Source: Caldithrix sp964532875
Lineage (GTDB): Bacteria; Calditrichota; Calditrichia; Calditrichales; Calditrichaceae
NCBI GenBank assembly: GCA_964532875.1
Contig: CAZHIZ010000001.1
Span: 12,851 to 76,850, forward strand
DNA: 64,000 bases
Direction: 5' to 3'
Shown: positions 17,650 through 25,270 of the stretch, one piece after another
How the letters are laid out: each line of letters begins with the position of its first letter
Numbering within the stretch: the first letter of the stretch is position 1
Translations under genes and position numbers: made by a program
The notes under the pieces: generated by a model
Database searches by the model: none
What the model saw: only the letters and a program-made list of their open reading frames with translations
Told to the model about the DNA's origin: nothing

Positions 17650-18888
17650 TTACCAGAAAATCGGCCGTGCATACCAAAAATAGTCATGCCCGTGCGTTAT
17701 TTGTTCTAATGTGTTGGTATCTAAATCCCATCTAAAAAGTTGGCGATCCCGGTGTGTAGGGCCTACAATTAATGAAACAACCACCGATTTTTGATCAGGA
17801 GTGAACGTAGGGTAGGTCGGTTCACCGATTTCTGTTACATTTATTTCTTTCATTTCACCAATTTTATTCTTTACTACGATGGACATATACGTCGAATCTA
17901 AGGCCATTCTTGTATAAACATATTGGTTCCCATCTAAACTGAAAGCTAAAAATTCATCGTGATAGTTAGTCTCATTAATGAAAGACTCTTCTTGTGTGCC
18001 ATCATGTTTAATACGAAAGATAGATTCGTTTCCTACTTTGTTTGTATGATAATAGATCCAATCTTCTGTTGGGGGTGTTACCGGATATTTCTCAAAGAAA
18101 CTATCGGCAATGATTGTATGAAAATCATTACCATTAATATCCACAGATCCTAAATTCCAATCATTATAAAGATCTCCATATTGTTTATAATTAAATAAAA
18201 TCCGGTTTAAAGTTTGGGAATAAAATAAAAAGTTCGCATTGACATTGAGTTGCGCAATGGGAACAATTTTATGTTGAGGAATATTATATTTGCTGAGTAT
18301 ATCACGACCTTGTAAAAAGTAGAATTCAGCTCTTTTGGGATCTTCGTTTACAACAAAAGGGTAACGTCCTTCGCCAAAGTCGACAATTTTTTTGGTTCTC
18401 AGGTTGAGCCCAATAATATGCCAAATATTTTCAGGAGTTAAAGCCATCATTAGAAAATTTTGTTCGGTTACTTCTCCCCAACTTACCGTAATAATTAACC
18501 CACCGGTAACGGGATTGAGCTGCAAGTACACAGGGATGATTTGGCCGGGCTCTACCGTTACATTGGTATGACCGGTGTATAATAAAGTATTTTGTGCATC
18601 AAACGCATCGACTTGTAAGTACCAATCGCCGGGTAAAAGGTTTTCTACCTTGGCTATCGCTTTATCGCCTCTAATTTCAAAGGTAAAGAAAACGGTGTCT
18701 GCATCGGCGCGGGCTAAAAAGCCCTTAATAGCGGCAACATTCTGCGGCGCTGCCGACATGTCCATATTAAAAGTGATGCTTCCTTCGTTTGCAGGACCAG
18801 GAACGGGTTGGGTGGGATTGTCGTTCAGATTGGTGCAGTAGTTTAATAACAACACCGCACCGATCAACAGAGCTATTTTTTTAAGCAT
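17650..18888 (-). CDS. Secreted protein: shared N-terminal module plus propeller-like domain
   Basis: A 412-aa exported protein on the opposite strand, tail to tail with the flippase (11 bp gap). The N-terminal MLKKIALLIGAVLLLNYC is a signal peptide; the cysteine suggests a lipoprotein but the preceding tyrosine makes an unusual lipobox. Residues 20-150 are a beta-rich module (ADADTVFFTFEIRGDKAIAK, LLPGDWYLQVDAFD, PVYLQLNPVTGG) shared with the next two genes. Residues 150-412 contain WHIIGLNLRTKKIVDFGEG and WDLDTNTLEQITHGHDYFWY, resembling TolB/WD40-type repeats. GGAGGTAAGG precedes the ATG. Function unknown. Confidence 0.65.
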   Translation of the reverse strand: MLKKIALLIGAVLLLNYCTNLNDNPTQPVPGPANEGSITFNMDMSAAPQNVAAIKGFLARADADTVFFTFEIRGDKAIAKVENLLPGDWYLQVDAFDAQNTLLYTGHTNVTVEPGQIIPVYLQLNPVTGGLIITVSWGEVTEQNFLMMALTPENIWHIIGLNLRTKKIVDFGEGRYPFVVNEDPKRAEFYFLQGRDILSKYNIPQHKIVPIAQLNVNANFLFYSQTLNRILFNYKQYGDLYNDWNLGSVDINGNDFHTIIADSFFEKYPVTPPTEDWIYYHTNKVGNESIFRIKHDGTQEESFINETNYHDEFLAFSLDGNQYVYTRMALDSTYMSIVVKNKIGEMKEINVTEIGEPTYPTFTPDQKSVVVSLIVGPTHRDRQLFRWDLDTNTLEQITHGHDYFWYARPIFW

Positions 18889-18899
18889 GGCCTTACCTC

Positions 18900-19988
18900 C
18901 TAATGTTTTATCCCGTTTAAAATAATATTTTGAATGTCACGCTGGGAAAGTGCCCCGTTAAAAATGGCGAATTCATCTATCTTGCCTTTAAAATACCGAT
19001 GTATCATCCGCTCAACCGGTGGTACGGCCCCTAATGTAATGGGAGCTTCGGAATGATAAAGAGTGCCGCCAAATGCTATTTCTTTAAGCAATTCACCGTT
19101 CAGATACAGATACATACGATGATTATTGACAATACCCGCAATATGATACCAGGTACGGGGTGAAATAGCTTGATAAACTTTTAGAAAAATTAAGGAATCG
19201 CCATGGTCATAAATCGAAAAATTAAGATGAAACGGAGAATGTTGCCCTCCGATAAGAATAGAGAAATCACGGAATTTGCTAGTATCGTAAGCCTTAAAAA
19301 TCAATCCTTGCACATCGTCCCATCCCGGGGTATCTTCGATGGTACTATCGGATTTGTAAAACCAAAAAACAATTGAGTATATGTCTTTATTGTAGGCATT
19401 AATATGGGGAATCAGCGCATAGCCGGTTTTACCGTCCAATTCCAACGCTAAACCCTGTATCCCTTGAGAGAAAACGGTATTCCCGAACCGTTGTCCATGA
19501 TTGTGAAACGGGCTTAAATCTTCCATGTCCCCTTCAAACGGAAAATAGGCTAAAATCGAAGGCAAATGCGCATTCGTCCATTCTACAACAATGATCAAAC
19601 TTCCGGTGACCGGATTTAATTGTAAATATACCGGTATCGTTTGCCCGGCCCTTACCAAAACCGTAGTATGGCCGGAATAACATTTTGTACTATCTTTATC
19701 AAATGCATCGACTTGTAAATACCAATTGCCGGGTAAAAGGTTTTCTACCCTGGCGACTGCTTTTTCGCCTTGAATCTCAAAAGTAAAGAAAACGGTGTCT
19801 GCATCGGCGCGGGCTAAAAAGCCCTTAATGGCCGCAACATTCTGCGGTGCTGCCGACATGTCCATATCAAGAGTGATACTCCCAGCGCTCAACGGTTCGG
19901 GAACGGGCCGGGTGGGATTGTCGTTCAGATTGGTGCAGTAGTTTAATAACAACACCGCACCGATCAACAGAGCTATTTTTTTAAGCAT
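18900..19988 (-). CDS. Secreted LamG-domain protein, copy A
   Basis: A 362-aa protein with the same signal peptide and N-terminal module (about 1-145) as the preceding and following genes, then a concanavalin A-like LamG/laminin-G jelly roll (about 150-358): LAYFPFEGDMEDLSPFHNHG, LELDGKTGYALIP, TWYHIAGIVNNHRMYLYLNG, and KGKIDEFAIFNGALSQRDIQ. LamG domains bind glycans or proteins outside the cell, so a role at the surface glycan is plausible. Its protein is identical to copy B. Confidence 0.75.
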   Translation of the reverse strand: MLKKIALLIGAVLLLNYCTNLNDNPTRPVPEPLSAGSITLDMDMSAAPQNVAAIKGFLARADADTVFFTFEIQGEKAVARVENLLPGNWYLQVDAFDKDSTKCYSGHTTVLVRAGQTIPVYLQLNPVTGSLIIVVEWTNAHLPSILAYFPFEGDMEDLSPFHNHGQRFGNTVFSQGIQGLALELDGKTGYALIPHINAYNKDIYSIVFWFYKSDSTIEDTPGWDDVQGLIFKAYDTSKFRDFSILIGGQHSPFHLNFSIYDHGDSLIFLKVYQAISPRTWYHIAGIVNNHRMYLYLNGELLKEIAFGGTLYHSEAPITLGAVPPVERMIHRYFKGKIDEFAIFNGALSQRDIQNIILNGIKH

Positions 19989-19999
19989 GGCCTTACCTC

Positions 20000-21088
20000 C
20001 TAATGTTTTATCCCGTTTAAAATAATATTTTGAATGTCACGCTGGGAAAGTGCCCCGTTAAAAATGGCGAATTCATCTATCTTGCCTTTAAAATACCGAT
20101 GTATCATCCGCTCAACCGGTGGTACGGCCCCTAATGTAATGGGAGCTTCGGAATGATAAAGAGTGCCGCCAAATGCTATTTCTTTAAGCAATTCACCGTT
20201 CAGATACAGATACATACGATGATTATTGACAATACCCGCAATATGATACCAGGTACGGGGTGAAATAGCTTGATAAACTTTTAGAAAAATTAAGGAATCG
20301 CCATGGTCATAAATCGAAAAATTAAGATGAAACGGAGAATGTTGCCCTCCGATAAGAATAGAGAAATCACGGAATTTGCTAGTATCGTAAGCCTTAAAAA
20401 TCAATCCTTGCACATCGTCCCATCCCGGGGTATCTTCGATGGTACTATCGGATTTGTAAAACCAAAAAACAATTGAGTATATGTCTTTATTGTAGGCATT
20501 AATATGGGGAATCAGCGCATAGCCGGTTTTACCGTCCAATTCCAACGCTAAACCCTGTATCCCTTGAGAGAAAACGGTATTCCCGAACCGTTGTCCATGA
20601 TTGTGAAACGGGCTTAAATCTTCCATGTCCCCTTCAAACGGAAAATAGGCTAAAATCGAAGGCAAATGCGCATTCGTCCATTCTACAACAATGATCAAAC
20701 TTCCGGTGACCGGATTTAATTGTAAATATACCGGTATCGTTTGCCCGGCCCTTACCAAAACCGTAGTATGGCCGGAATAACATTTTGTACTATCTTTATC
20801 AAATGCATCGACTTGTAAATACCAATTGCCGGGTAAAAGGTTTTCTACCCTGGCGACTGCTTTTTCGCCTTGAATCTCAAAAGTAAAGAAAACGGTGTCT
20901 GCATCGGCGCGGGCTAAAAAGCCCTTAATGGCCGCAACATTCTGCGGTGCTGCCGACATGTCCATATCAAGAGTGATACTCCCAGCGCTCAACGGTTCGG
21001 GAACGGGCCGGGTGGGATTGTCGTTCAGATTGGTGCAGTAGTTTAATAATAACACCGCACCGATCAACAGAGCTATTTTTTTAAGCAT
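20000..21088 (-). CDS. Secreted LamG-domain protein, copy B
   Basis: A 362-aa protein identical in sequence to copy A: signal peptide with MLKKIALLIGAVLLLNYC, a shared beta-rich module, and a LamG jelly roll. As the most upstream gene of the leftward trio it has its own leader (GGAGATAAGGCC before ATG), slightly different from the GGAGGTAAGGCC of the other two. The three genes are separated by 11 bp each and probably form one transcript started in the 21089-21811 gap. Confidence 0.75.
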   Translation of the reverse strand: MLKKIALLIGAVLLLNYCTNLNDNPTRPVPEPLSAGSITLDMDMSAAPQNVAAIKGFLARADADTVFFTFEIQGEKAVARVENLLPGNWYLQVDAFDKDSTKCYSGHTTVLVRAGQTIPVYLQLNPVTGSLIIVVEWTNAHLPSILAYFPFEGDMEDLSPFHNHGQRFGNTVFSQGIQGLALELDGKTGYALIPHINAYNKDIYSIVFWFYKSDSTIEDTPGWDDVQGLIFKAYDTSKFRDFSILIGGQHSPFHLNFSIYDHGDSLIFLKVYQAISPRTWYHIAGIVNNHRMYLYLNGELLKEIAFGGTLYHSEAPITLGAVPPVERMIHRYFKGKIDEFAIFNGALSQRDIQNIILNGIKH

Positions 21089-21811
21089 GGCCTTATCTCC
21101 TGATATTTTGAAATAATTTCGGGCCTACTGTTTGGCGAAACACCACGCAAAACGTGGTATTCCCAAGAATATTACCACCCAAATATTGCCTGAAGCCTTC
21201 ATCTGACCGCCAATCTGCAATGCATCGTTTTACAACTCTGAGCAAAAATGGAGGTGTATCGCAGTAAATTTCTATTTTTGCAATCTTACCGTTATGCGTT
21301 CGAGGTCAATAAACTAAATTCGTAACAGGGATTCACTTTGCCGAATCGAAAATCAAGACTGTCATTTGAAAATATACTAAAATCAAAAAAATTGCAAGAG
21401 AAAATAACCTCTCTTTCGCTAAAAAGTTCATCATCTTGTTTAGAAAAAACAATAATTATGCCAGACAGCAAATTCCGCAAGAAAAATAAGAATCGACAGA
21501 GTCAATGCAAGCAATGCTTGCGATTCGGATTTTCGGTAATATGTTCCGATGAACCGTAAAATGAAATTGTAAAAGCTGACGCGAATTTTTTTAGGACAAA
21601 GCGAAAATAATTCGTAGTATCCGCAGATTGAAAATTAGGAAAACACAAAAAAAGTCGTATTAAGTTGGATCATAAAAGATTAGAAGAAACGGAGGCTTTG
21701 GTAAAATTGTTAACGTCTTTTGAACAAATTAAAAATTCAATTGCCCCTTTTTCTGCTTTTCAATAAATTCATTTTGTGCCATTTGAAAAATGAAGGAAGG
21801 AACATCATAAT
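21089..21811. other. AT-rich intergenic region, possible gene remnant
   Basis: About 720 bp with no convincing intact gene. It must hold the leftward promoter for the secreted-protein trio and the rightward promoter for the aminotransferase. It contains small hairpins: CCACG/CGTGG around 21143-21157, and GCAAGCA/TGCTTGC around 21507-21521. An open frame without start at 21632-21766 reads LDHKRLEETEALVKLLTSFE and looks protein-like, so a decayed gene is possible. The 73-codon frame at 21338-21559 is rich in Lys and Ser with no domain and is not called. Confidence 0.5.
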
Positions 21812-22942
21812 ATGACAAAACAAATAACCGTACCGTTGCTTGACTTAAAGGCTCAATATCAAACCATTCGTTCTGAAATCGAACCCGTGGTTAAAGATGT
21901 GATCGAATCGCAGTATTTTATTTTAGGGCCCAAAGTAAAAGAATTCGAAGAGAATGTGGCTCGTTATTGTCAGACGAAATATGCACTGGGGGTTTCTTCG
22001 GGAACGGATGCTTTGCTGATTGCCCTGATGGCATTGGATATTCAGCCTGGCGACGAGGTTATTACGACCGCTTATTCGTTCTTTGCCACGGCGGGTTCCA
22101 TTGCGCGCCTTCATGCCAAGCCGGTTTTTACGGATATTGATCCGCAAACATTTAACATCGATGCGGCTAAAATCGAAGAAAAGATCACCGCGAGAACCAA
22201 AGCGATTATTGCCGTGCATCTTTACGGTCAAACGGCCGATATGGGGCCGATCATGGAAATCGCTGACAAGCATGGACTGTACGTGATCGAAGATGCGGCG
22301 CAAGCAATTGGTAGTGAATATGAAGACGGTCGGCGTGCCGGCAGCATGGGGCATATCGGTTGCTTTTCCTTTTTTCCAAGCAAGAATTTAGGCGGCTTCG
22401 GCGACGGCGGATTGGTTACCACCAATGACGAAGCGTTGTTTACCAAATTAAGTTATTTGCGTAATCACGGAGCGCATCCCAAGTATTATCACAAAATGAT
22501 CGGTGGCAACTTTCGCCTGGATGCTTTGCAGGCGGCCGTGCTCAATGTAAAATTAAGGCACTTGGACGATTGGACGGCCGGAAGGCAAAAGAATGCCGAT
22601 TTCTATGATGCGGGAATTAAGGCCCGCGGGCTGGAAAAGTGGATTGTACCGCCGATACGTAAAGCCAATTATCGGCACATCTTTAATCAATACATCATTC
22701 GTGCGCAAAACCGGGATGATTTGTTGAAGTATTTAAAAGAACATCGTGTAGGATGTGAAATTTACTATCCGGTTACTTTTAACAATCAGGAGTGCTTTCG
22801 ATATCTGGGTTACCGAGAGGGAGATTTCCCCGAAGCGGAGAGAGCGGCCCGGGAAACACTGGCCATTCCCATTTATCCCGAATTGACGGATGAACAAAAA
22901 AACTACGTTTTGGATCGCATTGCGGATTTTTATGGGGAATAG
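21812..22942 (+). CDS. DegT/DnrJ/EryC1/StrS sugar aminotransferase
   Basis: A 376-aa PLP-dependent aminotransferase that converts a nucleotide-linked ketosugar to an aminosugar using glutamate. Landmarks: VPLLDLKAQYQTIRSEIEPV, GVSSGTDALLIALMAL, VIEDAAQAIGSEYEDGRRAG, and the PLP lysine in FFPSKNLGGFGDGG. It would supply an amino sugar to the surface polysaccharide. It is separated from the glycosyltransferase block by the leftward secreted-protein trio and has GAAGGAA ahead of the start. The DNA returns to the window's average composition here. It ends in a bidirectional terminator. Confidence 0.93.
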   Translation: MTKQITVPLLDLKAQYQTIRSEIEPVVKDVIESQYFILGPKVKEFEENVARYCQTKYALGVSSGTDALLIALMALDIQPGDEVITTAYSFFATAGSIARLHAKPVFTDIDPQTFNIDAAKIEEKITARTKAIIAVHLYGQTADMGPIMEIADKHGLYVIEDAAQAIGSEYEDGRRAGSMGHIGCFSFFPSKNLGGFGDGGLVTTNDEALFTKLSYLRNHGAHPKYYHKMIGGNFRLDALQAAVLNVKLRHLDDWTAGRQKNADFYDAGIKARGLEKWIVPPIRKANYRHIFNQYIIRAQNRDDLLKYLKEHRVGCEIYYPVTFNNQECFRYLGYREGDFPEAERAARETLAIPIYPELTDEQKNYVLDRIADFYGE

Positions 22943-22956
22943 GTAGAAATACAGGC

Positions 22957-22995
22957 AGCCGGAGACAAATTGCAAAACATTCTTTGTCTCCGGCT
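22957..22995. terminator. Bidirectional terminator between aminotransferase and response regulator
   Basis: A perfect 13-bp stem AGCCGGAGACAAA / TTTGTCTCCGGCT (22957-22969 and 22983-22995) lies between two convergent genes and overlaps the last codon of the regulator gene. U-richness is modest on both sides. Confidence 0.65.
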
Positions 22996-23410
22996 ACAAT
23001 TTATTTATCATGCCTTGCAACTTTTCCATATCGTACGGTTTTTCAAGAAAGCCGACAACCTGAAGATTTTTCAGGCCGTCTTTGTGGGCGACATCGCTTA
23101 TTCCGGTTGATAAAATAATGGGAATTGTGGGGTCGATTTTACGCAATTCCTGGTAGCATTCCTTGCCGTTCATATCGGGCATTAACAAATCGACAATGAC
23201 CAGATCGATTTCATCTTTTTTTTCGAGAAAAATCTTTAAGCCTTCTTGGGCGGATGAAGCCAAAAACGGTTTATGCCCTAAATAAGAAAGCATTTCACCG
23301 GCAATGTCCAAAATCATTGATTCGTCGTCGATTATGAGAATACGGAGATTTTCTTTTCGTTTTTCCAAAATGGCCCCACTCTGGTTAGAACAAACTTTTC
23401 GATGAAACAA
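22994..23410 (-). CDS. Stand-alone response regulator receiver protein
   Basis: A CheY-like protein of up to 138 aa. The receiver domain is complete: acidic pocket LRILIIDDESMILDIAGEML, phospho-acceptor Asp in VIVDLLMPDMNGKE, the switch Thr/Ser region PIILSTGISD, and the lysine in FLEKPYDMEKL. No output domain follows, so it acts by protein contact. Its kinase is not visible here. The start is uncertain: no ATG lies before the domain. TTG at 23410 gives the longest form, and another TTG about 45 bases further in would begin LEKRKENLRIL. Confidence 0.82.
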   Translation of the reverse strand: MFHRKVCSNQSGAILEKRKENLRILIIDDESMILDIAGEMLSYLGHKPFLASSAQEGLKIFLEKKDEIDLVIVDLLMPDMNGKECYQELRKIDPTIPIILSTGISDVAHKDGLKNLQVVGFLEKPYDMEKLQGMINKL

Positions 23411-23524
23411 CCATCGAAACGATTAAACAGCACATCCTGTTTTTGCAAACGTCCAATGGATATTCATTCGGAATAATCGACTTTAAACTTTAGACAAATT
23501 AATAGGAAGGGTGCAAAGGGGTAA

Positions 23525-23567
23525 AAACGGCAAGCATCCGAGTTGCGGAAAATGGTGCCTGCCGTTT
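23525..23567 (-). terminator. Hairpin downstream of glycyl-tRNA synthetase
   Basis: AAACGGCA (23525-23532) pairs with TGCCGTTT (23560-23567), with partial extension (GCATC/GGTGC) inside. On the minus strand it is followed by TTTTAC, 60 bases after the synthetase stop. Confidence 0.45.
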
Positions 23568-23627
23568 AATTATTCGGAAAAAACCTTTGTTTGACAAGGA
23601 ATTAAAAGAAGTAAAATTTACCTACCG

Positions 23628-24938
23628 TTAACCTTTTATTTTTTCGTCCAGGAAAGGTTTAATCTCTTCGATTGCCAGTCGTTCCTGTGCCATGGAGTCA
23701 CGGTAGCGCACAGTAACGGTATTGTCTTCCAACGTCTGAGAATCCACGGTAAAACAGAAGGGGGTGCCGGCTTCGTCCATGCGGCGGTAGCGGCGGCCGA
23801 CCGAACCGCTTTCATCGTAAAAAACGCGGAAATCACCGCGCAGATCGTTGATGATTTTTTGGGCAATTTCGGGCATGCCGTCCCGTTTGACCAGCGGGAA
23901 TACAGCCGCTTTAATCGGGGCGATGGCGGGCGCCAATTTAAGCACTACCCGTTCTTCCTCTTCGGTGTAAGCATCAACCAGACAGGTGAGTAAGGTGCGA
24001 TCACAACCAACGGAAGTTTCGATGACATAGGGAATGAACCGTTCTTTGGTTTGATCGTCGAAATAGCGCAGATCTTTTCCCGAATATTCCATGTGACGCT
24101 TCAAATCAAAATCGGTACGATTGTGAATGCCTTCCACTTCGTTCCAGCCAAAGGGGAATTCGTATTCGATATCGAAGGCCGCCTTGGCATAATGGGCCAA
24201 TTCGTCTTTACCATGCTGATGAAAACGGAGCTTATCCTGGTTCAATCCCAAACGTTGATACCACTTGCGGCGGGTTTCTTTCCAGTATTCAAACCATTTT
24301 TCGTCTTCACCCGGGCGCACGAAAAATTGCATTTCCATCTGTTCGAATTCACGGGTGCGAAAAATAAAATTACCCGGTGTTATTTCGTTACGAAAAGCTT
24401 TTCCGATTTGGGCGATCCCGAAAGGCAGTTTGCGCCGGGCCGCTTCGCGCACATTGTGGAAATTAACGTAAATTCCCTGAGCCGTTTCGGGGCGCAAATA
24501 GACGATGTTGGCCGAATCTTCCACAGGGCCCATGAATGTTTTAAACATCAGATTAAATTGGCGCGCTTCGGTGAAGGTGTTTTTATTACCGCAAACCGGA
24601 CACGGTTTGGAAAGATCGATTTGATCGGCACGGAATCGTGATTTACACACCTTGCAGTCGACCATGGGATCGGTGAAACCTTCCACATGACCGGAAGCTT
24701 CCCAAACTTTGGGGTGCATCAGAATACTGGCGTCCAAACCTTCGATGTCGTCGCGTTCGTAAACCATGCTTTTCCACCAGAGTTCCTTGATATTTTTTTT
24801 CATTTCCACACCTAAGGGACCGTAATCGTAGCAGGAGTTAATACCGCCGTAGATTTCGCTGCTCTGGAAAATGAAACCGCGTCGTTTAGCTAATGAGACT
24901 AATTTATCCATTATGGAATTTGCATTGTTTTTACCCAC
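23628..24938 (-). CDS. glyQS: Glycine--tRNA ligase (single-chain, dimeric type)
   Basis: A class II aminoacyl-tRNA synthetase charging tRNA-Gly, of the single-polypeptide type and not the bacterial alpha2beta2 type. Evidence: FIFQSSEIYGGINSCYDYGP, the zinc-like cysteines CKVC and CPVCG (about 90-120), motif 2 (FRNEITPGNFIFRTREFEQM), and SVGCDRTLLTCLVDAY. The first ATG in the frame is at 24911. A GTG at 24938 has AAGGAGAA five bases upstream, so it is the likely start, giving 436 aa (MGKNNANSIMDKLVSL). A likely -10 (TATATT on the minus strand) is at 24980-24985. Confidence 0.95.
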   Translation of the reverse strand: MGKNNANSIMDKLVSLAKRRGFIFQSSEIYGGINSCYDYGPLGVEMKKNIKELWWKSMVYERDDIEGLDASILMHPKVWEASGHVEGFTDPMVDCKVCKSRFRADQIDLSKPCPVCGNKNTFTEARQFNLMFKTFMGPVEDSANIVYLRPETAQGIYVNFHNVREAARRKLPFGIAQIGKAFRNEITPGNFIFRTREFEQMEMQFFVRPGEDEKWFEYWKETRRKWYQRLGLNQDKLRFHQHGKDELAHYAKAAFDIEYEFPFGWNEVEGIHNRTDFDLKRHMEYSGKDLRYFDDQTKERFIPYVIETSVGCDRTLLTCLVDAYTEEEERVVLKLAPAIAPIKAAVFPLVKRDGMPEIAQKIINDLRGDFRVFYDESGSVGRRYRRMDEAGTPFCFTVDSQTLEDNTVTVRYRDSMAQERLAIEEIKPFLDEKIKG

Positions 24939-25210
24939 CGAAGTTCTCCTTGTTTTGCCTTGATTTTTGTAAAGTGCCAAATATAATGGATTTTCGCTAA
25001 AAACTCTAAAAAAAATGGGAGCAGGGTACGAATGAAGGCGGGGAAACGATTGCGGGTTTGGGGTAAAAGGGGGGAATTTTCGGCGATGGTCTCAAAAATA
25101 AAGAATGGCATCGCGGTGATTTTGCCCACGGGATTATTACTTATGCTGTTTTTTTAAGCAGGCGAATAGGTCGTGACGGAAGAATTACGCAAAAAATGTG
25201 TAGCCATGGA

Positions 25211-25246
25211 TTGATTTTTGGATAAAGATACCATATATTTATGGTA
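25211..25246 (+). promoter_or_regulatory. Promoter of receptor cassette 1 with overlapping palindromic operator
   Basis: TTGATT (25211-25216), 17 bases, TATATT (25234-25239). The -10 element lies inside a perfect palindrome, TACCATA-TATT-TATGGTA (25229-25246). A second -10-like TAAAAT follows at 25253-25258, but no -35 fits it. The rest of the 332-bp gap from 24939 holds no gene. A dyad covering the -10 is typical of repressor binding; the regulator is unknown. Confidence 0.55.
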
Positions 25247-25270
25247 AGACCATAAAATAGTAGAAATTCA

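Larger units (their letters stand above)
18889..21088. repeat. Tandem duplication, two 1,100-bp units
   Basis: Unit A (18889-19988) and unit B (19989-21088) each carry one LamG gene plus its 11-bp leader. Comparing the lines by eye, the only difference found is C at 19950 versus T at 21050, a silent leucine-codon change. The N-terminal coding part of the 17650-18888 gene also matches them in identical blocks separated by diverged ones, for example the stretch around 18691-18777 and the first codons. Confidence 0.88.

Noticed and set aside
18889..21088. CRISPR or satellite-like array
   Set aside because: The repeat units are 1.1-kb protein-coding genes, not short direct repeats with spacers; no CRISPR-like array was seen elsewhere.
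23591..23617. TTGACA...TAAAAT promoter on the plus strand
   Set aside because: Spacing is only 15 bases and it would read antisense into glyQS with no gene to serve.
24939..25210. Short open frames upstream of glyQS
   Set aside because: The 72-codon minus-strand frame is a run-in to the synthetase and shows no domain; the region fits promoters of two divergent genes.
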